Source of the DNA: Dysidea avara
Lineage: Eukaryota > Porifera > Demospongiae > Dictyoceratida > Dysideidae
NCBI RefSeq assembly: GCF_963678975.1
Contig: NC_089274.1
Location: forward strand, 7,780,143 to 7,844,142
Length of the DNA stretch: 64,000 nucleotides
Direction: 5' to 3'
In this document: piece by piece, positions 33,542-45,060 of the stretch
How the letters are laid out: every line of letters begins with the position of its first letter
Numbering within the stretch: the stretch's first letter is position 1
The notes under the pieces: model-generated
Databases searched by the model: none
Told to the model about the DNA's origin: nothing
Seen by the model: only the letters and a program-made list of their open reading frames with translations
Translations under genes and position numbers: made by a program

Positions 33542-35035
33542 AGCGTGATGTAATCTAATTGCATGTCAGTTTATTCATGGAAAGTGTACAACAGTGATCA
33601 GACTGTTTATTTCTCGCCCCCACACAAACTGTCTGGCATGTGAGACTAGTTAGGTACCTATATACAAATGTTGTACTTTTGCTGCATATTCAAGTTTTTT
33701 GTTATTCAGACAAAATAATTGTTAAATCTGCAATAATGGGTAAATATGTGGGAGCTGATGAAAACAGAAAAGAAATTCACTGTAGTTTCTAATAACTATG
33801 TTACATACTGTGCAGGAATTGTGATCCACAGATGTGATTACTGTTAACCATTTAATTGAGTGACCGACAGTCTACTTGCTGGCTAATGTAGTACATAGTT
33901 CTACGTATATGACTCAACCATACAGTTAAGGTACATCTTTTTTATAAAGGACAAAAATTACCAATCTTTAAGAGGTTTCATTGTAGACAAATTTGTAAAT
34001 TCTCAGTGCTATCTCTTATACAGGTTATTGTACAGGAACATTTCTAATATTATTGGTAATTAGAACTGCTCCCGTACAGTATGAGTCAAGCATATGTTGA
34101 ATGACCTAGTGTATGTATGGTATAATTATGTACATATATATAAACTTATCTATTGGAACCACTATGTAACGAACCACTACGTACGTATGTAACGAACAGT
34201 TTGAGACCAACTGATGAAATCTTACTGGGAGTTTGTCCTTTAAATTGTATTCTATAGGAACCACAGAAATTTTTCTTTATAGTGGAGGGTACTTTAAGAG
34301 AGGTTCTACAGTTAGATAATCCATCAATGCTTTTTAAATTCAGGAGTAAGAGTTAAGTCAAGGTTGTCGACCAACAGGAAGAATTGTATGCAAAAGAAAA
34401 TGAACAAGTAGCTACAGGTATCAAAACACACATATTCAATGATCAAAAAGTGGGTGTGGTTCCATGGTAGTCTACAGGCTCCCATAAGCAGGCATAGCAC
34501 TTTTCTTGATGCCATGCAGACTTGTTGCATACAACAACACAAACCCAATAAGTGGGCATAATACCATAGAGGATGTGGGTGTGGCTCCATATATCACTTA
34601 AGACACCAAAAACATTCTCAAATGGTGCATGAGTACAGCTCCACATTAAATCCCTTGAAATGCAACCCAAATGACCTGACACTAACACTAATAGACCTTC
34701 AGTGCTGGTCACTGTAAAGTGTTAATAACAATAGCACTTCAAGTTCATACATGCATAAAGAAGGACAGTAGATGTACTCTATAAAATTGACGAGGATGCA
34801 TTAATTTTTATTGCGGAAATTTTGAATGACATGTGCTCTTATATTATAGCACCTGAGAGCTGATACCAGTAGTATATGGGAGTAAACTTCACAACTTCAT
34901 TTTTTATCCCCTTAATTCTTTAGGCTATCATTAGTTGTACAAGAGATGATATGGTGACACAATTAGTACATACATAAAGCATCCACTATAGCTGTCACAA
35001 CAATGGATATATCACACCTAATAGAAGTGAATACT
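33542..35035. other. Interior of the large inverted-repeat structure
   Basis: No transposase or other gene is readable. At about 34690 the SINE tail sequence AGACCTTCAGTGCTGGTCAC occurs without a head. Otherwise nothing is recognised. Confidence 0.5.
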
Positions 35036-35200
35036 TGATTATCTGACCTTCGACTATCAACACACTTACTTACAGTAGATGTGTCTGTTCTATTAGAGTA
35101 TTTTGTCTAAGGCGTTCATTCCATTAGAGTAACTCTGTATAAAAATAGGCTTTGATTATCTGAACATGTCTTGGTACCTAGGGGTCAGGAAGCACTGTAC
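35036..35200. mobile_element. Relic of a pogo-like MITE
   Basis: GTTCTATTAGAGTATTTTGTC, CATTCCATTAGAGTAAC and GATTATCTGAACATGTCTTG follow the order of the 57276-57494 element. The ends are eroded (AAGCACTGTAC at right). Confidence 0.6.
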
Positions 35201-36699
35201 GAGTAATTTCTTTACAGCTGTCAGCCATGCAGGCATTATTTAGACAGTAAAGGACAATAAGTTTTCAAGCACAACTACCTTATAAATCATGGAGTAATAA
35301 AAGTACTTCTGCAAATTTACCATTGGATAAAATAGCAAATAACTTGCACTAAATCTACTACACTAACACTAATGCAGCCTTCAGGTGTGAGGATACAGCT
35401 AGCATATTGAGGTGAGCATACACTCTATGTACAGCAAAATACGATTGGCTACACTCCAGCAAAAAGAATATACCATTTTCTTAAAGAGGGTGATATCAAT
35501 AACATGTAGCCAACAAAAATTAGTTGTGTAAAGGTGCTTTACAATACACACACTGGTGCTATTGTAATATACACCTAAATGCAAAACTTCAATCATGTCT
35601 TTTGTTGTTGCTGTTACCCTTGAATGCTCACAGTCAAATTGTTCATCATTAAACATAGATCAGTCATCTCACAAGATTACCATAGTACGGACTCATTGTT
35701 CCACACCTCATTTAGACGAGAAGTAAATCATTCACAATAACAATGTGAATCCACCTACAAATTAAGAACATTACACTCAATCATAGATCATCACACAAAA
35801 TCATCACCACATAATAAAGTAGTGAATCATTACCTAATATAATATACCTATAATGTACATAAAAACAGCAACATTTCTGTAGTACAAGGAACATCTGAGT
35901 GGCAAATTAGGGAAAAATATTACATTATATGTGACCAGATTTTACAGAACCGATCCAAATCGCACATCAGGCAAAATCAAACTAACACCACCAGCGGATA
36001 GCTACACTATCGTACTACAAGTTTTGACCCTCAGCACTACTCAAACTACACGAGGCTGGTTTTTACACACGTCTTTTCTGGGTGGTGTGGAGTGCTCAAA
36101 TGGCGGTTTCAGGCCTTGTGAAGGACCTGGTTTGATAAGAATCAGTGGTTTACTGGTGGACAGCCTTATAATGTTGGCCAGACGTGTTCTCTGTTGATTT
36201 TGCTACATATTAGCCACTAAGGAGCCAGCACAGCCCTGTAATCTCGTGTCTGGGCTCCAATCGTGGTCTGCCTCCATTTTGAGGTCTATCTCTTGCCCTC
36301 CTCGTCACCCCCCAGCCTCCACCCCTTTGTGAGCACTCGTGATGCTACTTCGCTCGTCCAACTGCTCAGATTTTCTATCTTATTTGGTGGGAAACTGTAC
36401 AAACAGCTACAAGTACTGGAAGTGGCTTGAAAGGTAACAGATTGATGCATCTTTTGTGTAAATTTCATACGCGTGCTTGCTATCCTTGGAGAGTTATGCT
36501 GGCTTCAATTCTTTAAAACCGTTTATCTCGAAACTTCTAATGTGCAATTTGGATCGTTTTTCCAAAATCCAGTCACATATTGTGAATTGTGATGCAATTC
36601 AGTCTTAAACTTGTAGTCACTTGATATTACAACAATAAAATAACAAACACATAATTATCATGCTTTTGTATGTCTTCCTTTAATACTTAATAAGGTTAA
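35201..36699. other. Interior of the large inverted repeat; right inner arm at 35745-35850
   Basis: The inner right arm is described with 32880-33020. Between 35930 and 36600 the base composition is more even and there are short frames on both strands, but none matches a family I know. It may be a separate insertion, absent from the left arm. Confidence 0.45.
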
Positions 36700-37110
36700 G
36701 ACAGATGGTTGATCAATTCAAATCACATTTTTTAATTTTTATAGTAATCTCACTTAAAATTGTCAACCATTACAACATGTTTCGGTAGTGCATTCCAATG
36801 TTCAATTATTATTCTTTAGAAAATAATTATTTCTTCACAAATTTTCATGCACTGCATGCTTGTACAATTGAATGTCAATGGGAAATGGTGGATCTGGTAA
36901 GCTGCAAGGATTGGTGCATGTTACCATTCAATTTTTGATATGTGGCTCTCTAAATTTTCTGTATACTAAGGTGGGTGGTTGTAATCTTTCATAACGATGA
37001 AAGTCACTAACTAGTTTTGAAGCTCTGTGTTTAAGTGATTCAACTCTGTTAATGTCACCCTAATAATGAGGCCCATAGATTACAGCAGCATAGTTATAGA
37101 ACTGGTTGAA
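36700..37110 (-). pseudogene. LINE ORF2 3' part, decayed
   Basis: The minus strand reads AVIYGPHY, GDINRVESLKHRASKLVSDF, HRYERLQPPTLVYRKFRE and, after a gap and frameshift, EHWNALPKHVVMVDNFK. These are the post-palm ...RVE-LQ-RA-K-V...PTL--RR--- and ---WN-LP--VV blocks of LINE proteins. It carries frameshifts and stops. Confidence 0.8.
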
Positions 37111-37550
37111 TCAAAGTTATCTCCAATACAACAAATATCATAGCGTCCAAGGACCAAAACATCTCTTTATTAAACCCATCAAAAGCACAACTGCTTGTTC
37201 ACACATATATAATACTCCTGTAAAACTATCCACGACAGCGATCAACCAAGAGATCAACACTGTGATGTTAATTTCTACTGACTTAAAAGAGGCAATCAAG
37301 TGGCTTGTATTAGCAAAACAGTAAATTAAGCTTTGTCCCCTTTTCCTGAGATGAAATCAAGGTTGATCAAATATCTTGATCACAGTCACAGATGGTTTTA
37401 CAGGACCATACATAGGTAGTGACCATCCCTTGTTCAGTTATAACTGGTAAAGCAGATAAGTTTACAAATGTCAGAATTTTTAAAAATTTAAACTCAACAC
37501 ATTCGGCAGAGCCGTTCTTCCATGAGAGAATTCGTAACACCTATAGTGAC

Positions 37551-37588
37551 ACACACACACACAAGCACACGCACGCACGCACGCACAG
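37551..37588 (+). repeat. (CA)n/(CACG)n microsatellite
   Basis: ACACACACACACACAAGC then (ACGC)n. The left arm has a GTGCGTGTGTGTCAGTGTC counterpart at about 32182. Confidence 0.9.
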
Positions 37589-37659
37589 ATTTGATTTATT
37601 GTTTAAACTCAATGCAATTGGCTTAAGCTGTTCTTCCTTGCAGGAGGTACAAACAGTTA

Positions 37660-37938
37660 TGCACCTATCAATGTCAAGCCCCACCTACCCCAGGTTGGGC
37701 AGAGGTGGGGACTGTTGGGGATTTGCAAATGCGAGAATGCAAATTCCCTAACCCTGGGGACAACTTTGAGTTACGAATCCCCTACTAATTATCCCGGGAA
37801 TCACAACAGTATGGAAAAGTACGGATATTCGTGTTGCAAATGCCCCTACCCTGGGGACGAGCTTGGGTGACAAATCCCCTACAAATCCCCACCTGCTTCC
37901 CGACCTGGGGTAGGTGGGGCGTGACATTGATAGGTACA
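37660..37938. mobile_element. PIF/Harbinger-like MITE with TTA duplication
   Basis: The ends TGCACCTATCAATGTC and GACATTGATAGGTACA lie between TTA and TTA. Subterminal GCCCCACCTACCCCAGG and CCTGGGGTAGGTGGGGC are inverted. The left arm of the surrounding inverted repeat (about 32108-32128) lacks it and reads GCTATGTATTAAACTGTTTG, a near-empty site. Confidence 0.92.
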
Positions 37939-37967
37939 TTACATAGCACAAAAACGAGACACACACA

Positions 37968-38056
37968 CACACATAGTGGTGTCACAAGAATCACATAGTG
38001 GTGTCACAAGAATCACATAGTGGTGTCACAAGAATCACATAGTGGTGTCACAAGAA
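37968..38056 (+). repeat. 22-bp tandem repeat, four units
   Basis: CACATAGTGGTGTCACAAGAAT is repeated four times. The left arm of the large inverted repeat has only one such unit (TATTCTTGACACCACTGTGTG at about 32070), so the amplification happened after the arms formed. Confidence 0.93.
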
Positions 38057-38452
38057 TAAAACACAAGCTGCTTCACACTCACATAATCAGTTTCACCAAT
38101 ACCTGTGAATAGCTCTGTGCTGCCAGATAATGCGAGACGCCACTGACAAATCAGTTCATAATGATGAGGCAGCCAGCAAGGCAGCCAGTGAGAGAAACAA
38201 GGTAAGAACAGTCCTTCTGAAAAAACGGCAGGAGAAACTAAGAGTTCTTCTAAACTGGCTCAATTTTTTCGCCCTTCTTTTCTAGCGGCTGCCAGCCTGG
38301 CGGAGAGCACGACGTTGTTGCCGGGCACTGCTAACTAGTCTTGAACATGTCAGTATCCAGGATACGTACACAACATTATCCGGGAAAAAATATTTCGTGA
38401 AAATTTTCTAAGTCCAAAGTGTGCCCAAAAAAAAATTCGCCCGGCTCGGTCC

Positions 38453-38872
38453 ACGTGATCCGGTTTTAACATATACGGCTTTAGCATAGTACCTGGGGTT
38501 AGTATATCTATGGCTTTAGTACACGAACTACAGTATCCTGAACTTGATGGTGTTGATGGAATGAGAATCTGATGTGTCCTGTTTTGATAGGTTCGCAACT
38601 TTTTCTCAAAAACTTCACAGATACGAGAAAGGAACTGGTTTGTGCAATTCTGAGAGATAGCTAGCAGAAAGATTGAAGCTGCTATAGAAAGAGAACAACC
38701 GAGCCGGAGAGAAACCCACAAGAATTTCAAGGAAGAGATAGTATATTCAGACTGTTTTAGCTGTATTCACGGAGGAAAGACATTTAAAAGTAAAACTGAA
38801 GGCCTGAAAGAGACCCAATCAGCGGTAAGCTTGATGTGGTTGCTGGCCTAGCCTATATGCTTTTGCGTGTTG
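38453..38872. other. Unassigned sequence right of the inverted repeat
   Basis: Purine-rich around 38650-38810 with a donor-like CGGTAAGC at 38823, but no open frame leads into it on the plus strand. The 126-codon minus-strand frame crossing 38350-38730 spans a repeat boundary and is not credible. Confidence 0.45.
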
Positions 38873-38886
38873 TGCGCGTGTGTGTG

Positions 38887-38934
<48 letters not shown>

Positions 38935-38958
38935 TGTGTGTGTGAGAGAGAGAGAGAG
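38873..38958 (+). repeat. Compound microsatellite (GT)n(GCGT)n(GA)n
   Basis: Uninterrupted GTGTGT, then GCGTGCGT, GTGTGT and GAGAGA runs. Confidence 0.97.
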
Positions 38959-39316
38959 AAGCAGCTTGTTCTGAGTGGTTAAAATTTGTAATCATAAGGT
39001 TTTACGATTGATGTTTGGTGATTGCTTGTTGCTTCCTTGAACAAGAAACTTTATACTCACATATCACATTGCTCTGTTCTACCCAGCTGTTATAATGGGG
39101 AGTTGGTGTTAACTAGGAAAGGAAAAGCAGCCCACCTAGCTGTGCTGTCAAAGGCTATATAGCTAGACCTGGTGTCCATGTCTTACTGCCCTCACACATA
39201 ACAGGTGAGGTCCAGGTGGGACTTTGGAAGCAATTTTAAATATTGCTGTGTAAAAAGAAAACTTCAGAAATTAGATATAAAACTGACAATTATTATGAGA
39301 TTAAGTATATCCAAAT

Positions 39317-39831
39317 CAGCGTTGAAACCGGGTCGGGTCATCCGGGTCACATTTTCTCCGGGTCATCCGGGTCCGACCCGGTTTACAAATTATCTGGGTC
39401 TGACCCGGATTGGATCACGTGGGAAACGAAATTGTTCGTTTGATGACGTGGAACTTATAAACGCTATCGCGTAGCTCTTTTGTGAACCACGCCCACTTAT
39501 CGCGTTACCAACATACGCTCAGCCACGCCCATTTATTAGTAAGTGCAGTATGTAGCACAAAACTGAGGGTATCTATGGTGAGGGGTAGCTATTGTCAGCA
39601 GGTGATGACCCTTTTTTTTTTGGTCTTCAACCTACAGCTAGGCTGAAGTTGCAATATTTACTCAACACGAATCGAACGCTCAAAACGTAGTCTCGTTCGC
39701 TCACTCGAGACTAGCCGAAGCATAGCTCTTATCGCACGCCTCGGCTTTAATTAATCCGGGTCAAATCCGGGTTTTGCTATCCGGGTCAGTGGGTAATCCG
39801 GGTCAGCAGTAGTGACCCGGTTTCAACGCTG
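39317..39831. mobile_element. hAT MITE with 8-bp duplication
   Basis: The ends CAGCGTTGAAACCGGGTC and GACCCGGTTTCAACGCTG lie between perfect 8-bp copies of ATCCAAAT (39309-39316 and 39832-39839). The subterminal regions are packed with CCGGGTCA words in both orientations, likely transposase-binding sites. At 515 bp with no transposase, it is non-autonomous. Confidence 0.93.
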
Positions 39832-39839
39832 ATCCAAAT

Positions 39840-40333
39840 GGTGGATTGTGGAGAAAAAAATATTTTTTTTTTAAATATCTATCATTCATGACATTAGGCA
39901 TTTTAGTCAAATGGCTTGCAAGTGCTTTCAACAAAAGTCTGGTCACCCAAACTCATCCCCAGGGTTGGAGCATATACAACAATATAAGGAGGTTTGCAAA
40001 AAACACTTGACCATGGCCAGAAACCAGCAACACAATAATTTCATGGCATCTTGACTATTAGTTAGGTACATTAATTTCTGATATCAAGCCTAATTGTGCC
40101 TTGACTGCCTTCAGTACAACCTAAACACTTCCTATAGCTAAGTTGCTACAATTTTGATACTTTTTAAGAGAAATTTTCTACTGATTAACTATCCGATGCT
40201 TTCAGACTATTGTAATTAAATTACAGCTAAGGCTTTGTCTTGACTTTTTTCTCTACTGTGAAAAAGTATAGGCATCAGTTCAGCTTGACAGGTGCCTCAG
40301 TTGACATACTGCACTACATATACAGTGCATGCA
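39840..40333. other. Intergenic, nothing recognisable
   Basis: AT-rich, no coding or repeat signature. Confidence 0.5.
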
Positions 40334-40342
40334 TGGTGGGCT

Positions 40343-41329
40343 GGGTAGGTAAAAACAGTGGACCCGAGGACCCACGGATCCAACTCTTCTTGGAGCTTTT
40401 TACACTTCACAGTATTCTATACTTGTCCTCTGCAAGCAGTCTTGCATGACCAATCCACTTTTTTTCTCCCTCGCGGCGTCTCGCACGATGTTTACACCAA
40501 TTAGAAATTATAAGCGCCTCTGAAAAAGTGTCTGAAGCTGACTGCATTAATTACAGGTCACTCGCTATTTTCCCAGAGTATTTGTTTGCACAATAAAAGC
40601 CACAATGTTTCTAAACTTTAGTAGCTGGGTGACATAATAGACTAGCATGCTCATTGTGCAACAGGCGAACAATTACAAGCTAAGCAAGTTCCAGTAGTTC
40701 TTCATATGTCATGTTGCATTTGCGCAATGTTCCTAAACTACTCTAGTAGCTAGGCGGCAATGGGCATAATAGACTAGTATGCTTACCAATGGCGGATCCA
40801 TGCAGGATGGGGCATTTGGGGCAAATGCCCCACCCCCCCCCCCTTCAAGAAATTGCATACAAGATCGAGATACTCTAATAGAGCAGTCAATTACTCTAAT
40901 AAAGCAGTCACAATGTTCATGAGGCAGTGCAGCTTACTTATGGAGCTATAAATAGGATTTTATTTTACATAACATACGTGATATAATATATTTGGTAAAG
41001 GATAACTAGCTATTATTGTTGTGACCCTTTTTTTTTTTTTGCTCTTCAACTTTTTTCAACAAGGTGCCTCCCCCCCCCTCTTTCCAGACTCTGGATCTGC
41101 CCCTGCTTACTGTATAGCAGGCAGTGGCCTATAAATGCAGTCAGCTTCAGACACTTTTTAGAGGCGCTTATAATTTCTAATTGGTGTAAACGTCGTGTGA
41201 GACGCCGCGGGGGGAGAAAAAGTGAATTGGCCATGCAAGACTACTCGTAAAGGTACCTAGTACAAGTGTGAGGCGTATAAAATTCCAAGCAGAGTTGGAT
41301 TTCTGTGGGTCCACTGTTTTTATCTACCC
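40343..41329. mobile_element. Mutator-like non-autonomous element with 9-bp duplication
   Basis: The ends GGGTAGGTAAAAACAGTGG and its near inverse complement lie between perfect copies of TGGTGGGCT (40334-40342 and 41330-41338). The inverted arms are long (over 250 bp), including CAATTAGAAATTATAAGCGC and GGCGTCTCGCACGATG with their mirrored forms. A hAT5-like MITE (40787-41105) has inserted in the middle. Nine-base duplication plus long inverted arms is the Mutator-like pattern. Confidence 0.88.
40787..41105. mobile_element. hAT5-like MITE nested in the Mutator-like element
   Basis: The ends CAATGGCGGATCCA and CTGGATCTGCCCCTG are flanked by CTTAC on both sides (40782-40786 and 41106-41110). 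It carries poly-C after GGGGCAAATGCC, a pair of ACTCTAATARAGCAGTCA motifs at 40872-40910, and a poly-T/GCTCTTCAACTTTTTTCA stretch. Nearly identical to 60765-61071. Confidence 0.93.
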
Positions 41330-41338
41330 TGGTGGGCT

Positions 41339-43114
41339 TACCTTTCTGTCCCATTTAATTTTTGCTGACTGCACAAGGTGTCAATTTGTGATAGCTTGTG
41401 ATGGTTTCCTAAATTTGTAATGTGTATATTTATAGTAGCTGCAGAGCTTCTTACACTGTTCTTTTTTAATGCAGTTTAACAGGCTGACACATAGCTGAAA
41501 TTGAAGCATAATGACCACTTTACTCTTCAGCAGTAATTGATAGTTGGGGTGTGAAAACATACGGTGCTATTGTTTATTTTGATATGGTATAAGTAGTTTT
41601 ACCAGTTATAATCACATTATTCAAAAGTAAGCAAACACATATGTGCAAGAAAAATGAGGTCAATCAGGGATCATAGAAATACAAAGAATTGAAACAAGAT
41701 CACCTAAGCACATGAAGAATATAGTCTACCTGTGAACATTTAATTCCAATTTCAGTTATGGATTACTTGTCCACTATAGTATATCCATACTTTTAAGATC
41801 AAAATTAATGAACATTAAACTAATAGCATGTTGTTATCTTTGCGTAGGCTTACAAGGGGTATTCATCATCATAAGGCATACAACTAGAATCAAGACATTT
41901 GATTGTTTATCACTTAGATCACTTGATTTCAGCTAACATTTATGCTTGATATTTTAAGCAGGATGTCTTATAATGATCTTGAAATTATAGTTTCTTGATC
42001 ACCTGTTTTTGGCAGTACTTGGCTGCTTTATGTAGCTTTAACTAGACCCTTGATCACTTAATTACGTTTTTATCCCAGGCTCAAGCACTGGCACAAAACT
42101 TATAGAAGTGACTACCCTTTAATTATTTTGAACTCTGATCCAATAGACATGCAACATCGCTGTTAAGGAAGAGATTGTATATGGTGTATTACCTTTTATC
42201 ACTGACCATCTTCACACAAGTACATCTTAGATGGTTGCTTGTAAGTTGCTTCATATTTCAGACCATCTCAACAAAGATGATCCACCTATGTAGTTCACAC
42301 TTATTTTGGTCTCACCATTATATACAGTGTCCAAAATAGGTTATCAAAGTTTCATCCAATTGCATGGGCAGCGGGAAGGGGACTGTATAGCCCTTGTCAA
42401 ACAGATTATGGAAGGCCCTCTTTAGCTTTCATCAAACATTGGCATAGTTGTGCAGATTTATTACAGCTAATGGCCAAGTGTACAATTCCTTAGCTATTCC
42501 TACAATTCCACCAGATTCTACTTGCAATTATTGGTATTCAATTCCAAGTTAGCAGCTTGCACTGATTACGTCCCTGCCCTTTGTTCACTCCGCCTGACTA
42601 TAAATGTATATACCCCAATAGAGAAGTCACCCTAATACAACAGTCACACTTATGTTAGTGGTCACTGCTGATCAAAGATTTCTTAGAGGGAGGGGTCCTC
42701 CTATGTACATCTCCATCTACTTGATACTAACAGGAGTCCATAATAAAGAAGAGTCCTCTCTATTACAGATTCTTGATACTAATATAAAGGAGATTAATAT
42801 ACCCTAATAGAGTAGTTCCCTAAAACATCTAATCCCACTAAAAAGGTGCCTAAGACCTATTGAGGTAGGTAGACTTGGAATTATAGTGCTAGACACAATA
42901 GACATAGAAAAAAGAAATAAAATTATTTGTACAGCAACTGCCCTGAAAACTGAATTTGTAACCATAACTTTCATTTGCATATAGGCTTATAATGCTCACC
43001 ATGAATTGACAAGTCAACCAAGGTATATACAGTTTAGACCTGCATTTACTTGTGCAAACAAAGTATTAAGGTATTTTAAATGAAGAAATGGTGATTTTGC
43101 TTATACCTACTGTA
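41339..43114. other. Intergenic; motif cluster at 42610-42830
   Basis: No gene is supported. Between 42610 and 42830 there are degenerate CCCTAATAGAGNAGT words and a TTGATACTAA...AGTCCTCTCTATTA segment recalling the CCAAGAGT MITE family. Confidence 0.45.
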
Positions 43115-43525
43115 AGATAATCACCCAATTTTGGATTGTTCTAGTCATCCAATGCTGGATGATAATTTTATCATATAATAATCATCCAAATTTGGATTGT
43201 TCTAGTCATCTAATATTGGATGATAATTTTACTATAAAATAATCATCCAAATTTGGATTGTTCTAGTCATCCAATATTGGATGATAATTTAGCATAAAAT
43301 AATCATCCAAATTTGGATTGTTCTAGTCATCCAATATTGGATAATAATTTTACCATAAAATAATTGTTGGATTGCTCTAGTCATCCAAGACTGGATGATA
43401 ATCTTATCATACAATAATTCTTCAAATTTGAACTGTTCTAGTCATCCAATATTGGATGATAATTATACCATAAAATAATCGTCCAAATTTGAATCGTTCT
43501 AGTCTTCCACCTCGGGATGATAACT
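43115..43525 (+). repeat. Tandem array of palindromic 61-bp units (left arm)
   Basis: About seven units of ATCATCCAAATTTGGATTG + TTCTAGTCATCCAATATTGG + ATGATAATTTTACCATAAA. Each unit contains two short hairpins (ATCCAAATTTGGAT and ATCCAATATTGGAT). The same unit is present in inverse orientation at 44040-44830. Confidence 0.93.
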
Positions 43526-44039
43526 TTTTGTTGAAATTCTTTATTTTAAGAGTGTTCTTAGTGCATTCCACCTCCAGAAAACTTTTAACTAGGTGGATTT
43601 GGAAGCTTTGAGAGTATTTGACAGTTTTAACTTGAATCTTTACTTTACCACTCTATTAAAGTATATATATCACAGTCTTTTGTTACAATTATTCTCCAAC
43701 CGCATAATTATTCATGCTATCATAAACATAACGGTAGTACTGTTTAAGTGCGGATCGCTCCAAAAATGGCATGCACCGCCAAAAATGCCACTTTTAAAAT
43801 TTAGCCTAGAAACATCTTATGCAACAAAAATCACCTTTATGGAACACTGTTCGTCCATCTAACATCAAACATGGCATTAAAAACAAGGAAGTACATTCAG
43901 ATGGCAAGATAGATAGATATTTTATTAACTTACCAAAGCTCAAAACTTAGGCTGCCTGCCTAACCACAGTCACAAGGCTAGAGTCTAAATGATGCATCGT
44001 ATGATTACCATTTTTCACCACAACAACAATCTCACCAGT
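43526..44039. other. Centre of the foldback element between opposed arrays
   Basis: About 500 bp between the two arrays, AT-rich. An 89-codon plus-strand frame (43593-43862) has low-complexity hydrophobic composition and no family match, so I do not call it a gene. Confidence 0.5.
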
Positions 44040-44835
44040 GGAATGTGCTGTTTGGGTTGATGATTTTATGATAAAATTATCATCCAAAAGTAGAAGACTA
44101 GAACAATCCGAATTTGGATGATAATTTGTATTGGTAATCACACCGTTTGAGTGCAATTAGGGAATAATTGTACAAGTAACAGTCAAAATTGCATGAGGCA
44201 AATTGTACAAGTAACAGTCAAATTGCATGAGGCGAATTGCATGAAAATGCATGTGATTGCCTACTAATCACATAGTAACCACCTTCCGCGCTAGTAATTG
44301 TTACTAAGCAACAGAAATTTGAAAATTAATCATGGCGAAAGGTAGCAACTGTTGCTATGGAGTAAAACAACATTTACCTTAACAACGGGTACCTAGCAAC
44401 CATTGTTAAGCAACCACTCTGTTGTTATGCTATGGGCATTTATCACTATGGCAACACCATTCGTCATTTGGTTCACACCATACTGTCAGATTAACAGTGC
44501 AATTTTAGAAACTACCAGTGTGATTTGGGATTAATTGCACTCCTACTATTGGGACTAAATGTATGGCAAACCAAATCACTATGTGATTATATGATAAAAT
44601 TATCATCCAAAAGTGGATGACTAGAACAATCCAAATCTGGATGATTGTTTTATGATAAAATTATCATCCAAAAGTGGATGACTAGAACAATCCAAATCTG
44701 GATGATTATTTTATAGTAAAATTATCATCCAAAATCGGATGACTAGAACAATCCAAATCTGGATGATTATTTTATAGTAAAATTATCATCCAAAATCGGA
44801 TGACTAGAACAATCCAAATCTGGATGATTATTACT
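44040..44835 (-). repeat. Tandem array of palindromic 60-bp units (right arm)
   Basis: The inverse complement of the 43115 unit: one unit at 44068-44130 and four at 44585-44830, all of the form ATCATCCAAAAGTGGATGAC + TAGAACAATCCAAATCTGG. Between them lies 44131-44584, with several GTTGCTA/TAGCAAC words. Confidence 0.93.
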
Positions 44836-44974
44836 CATTATTATTGTTATCAAGTCTACCAGTTGGGCACTGGAGGGTTTGCACATAAGGCAGAGGTGCT
44901 TCACCACTAGTCCAGGGAACCTAAGCGAAAATCATTGAGTTTAGTATCCTAAAGTAAAGCGGGACAAATGCTGA
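44836..44974. other. Short spacer
   Basis: A possible tRNA-like segment on the minus strand (GGACTAGTGGTGAAGCACC) without a good B box. Nothing firmer. Confidence 0.3.
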
Positions 44975-45060
44975 AAAAAAAAGCCAACCCCAGCGTGACT
45001 TCAGTCTGTAGGCCACCCGGATACGGGCCAAGCGCCACACTCAGTGGTAAAACCAGGGAG
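44975..45060 (-). mobile_element. Diverged tRNA-derived SINE head
   Basis: The minus strand reads CACTGAGTGTGGCGCTTGG...GGGTGGCCTACAGACTGAAG, matching the head of the 45410-45640 SINE (CTGAGTGTGGCGCTCGACT...GGGTGGCCTGCAGTTC). The body is absent. Confidence 0.6.

Larger units (their letters stand above)
37370..38452 (-). repeat. Right arm of a large inverted repeat
   Basis: Inverse complement of 31673-32410, lengthened by a PIF-like MITE (37660-37938) and by amplification of a 22-bp unit (37972-38056). The outer edge is AAAAATTCGCCCGGCTCGG, facing CGGGCGAATTTTT at 31673. Confidence 0.8.

Noticed and set aside
37419-37751. 110-codon plus-strand frame
   Set aside because: It runs across a microsatellite and into a MITE; its His/Thr-rich part is the translated (CA)n repeat.
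38350-38730. 126-codon minus-strand frame
   Set aside because: It crosses the boundary of the large inverted repeat, so it is unlikely to be one coding unit.
43593-43862. 89-codon frame in the centre of the opposed arrays
   Set aside because: Hydrophobic low-complexity composition from AT-rich DNA, with no motif of a transposase or other known protein.
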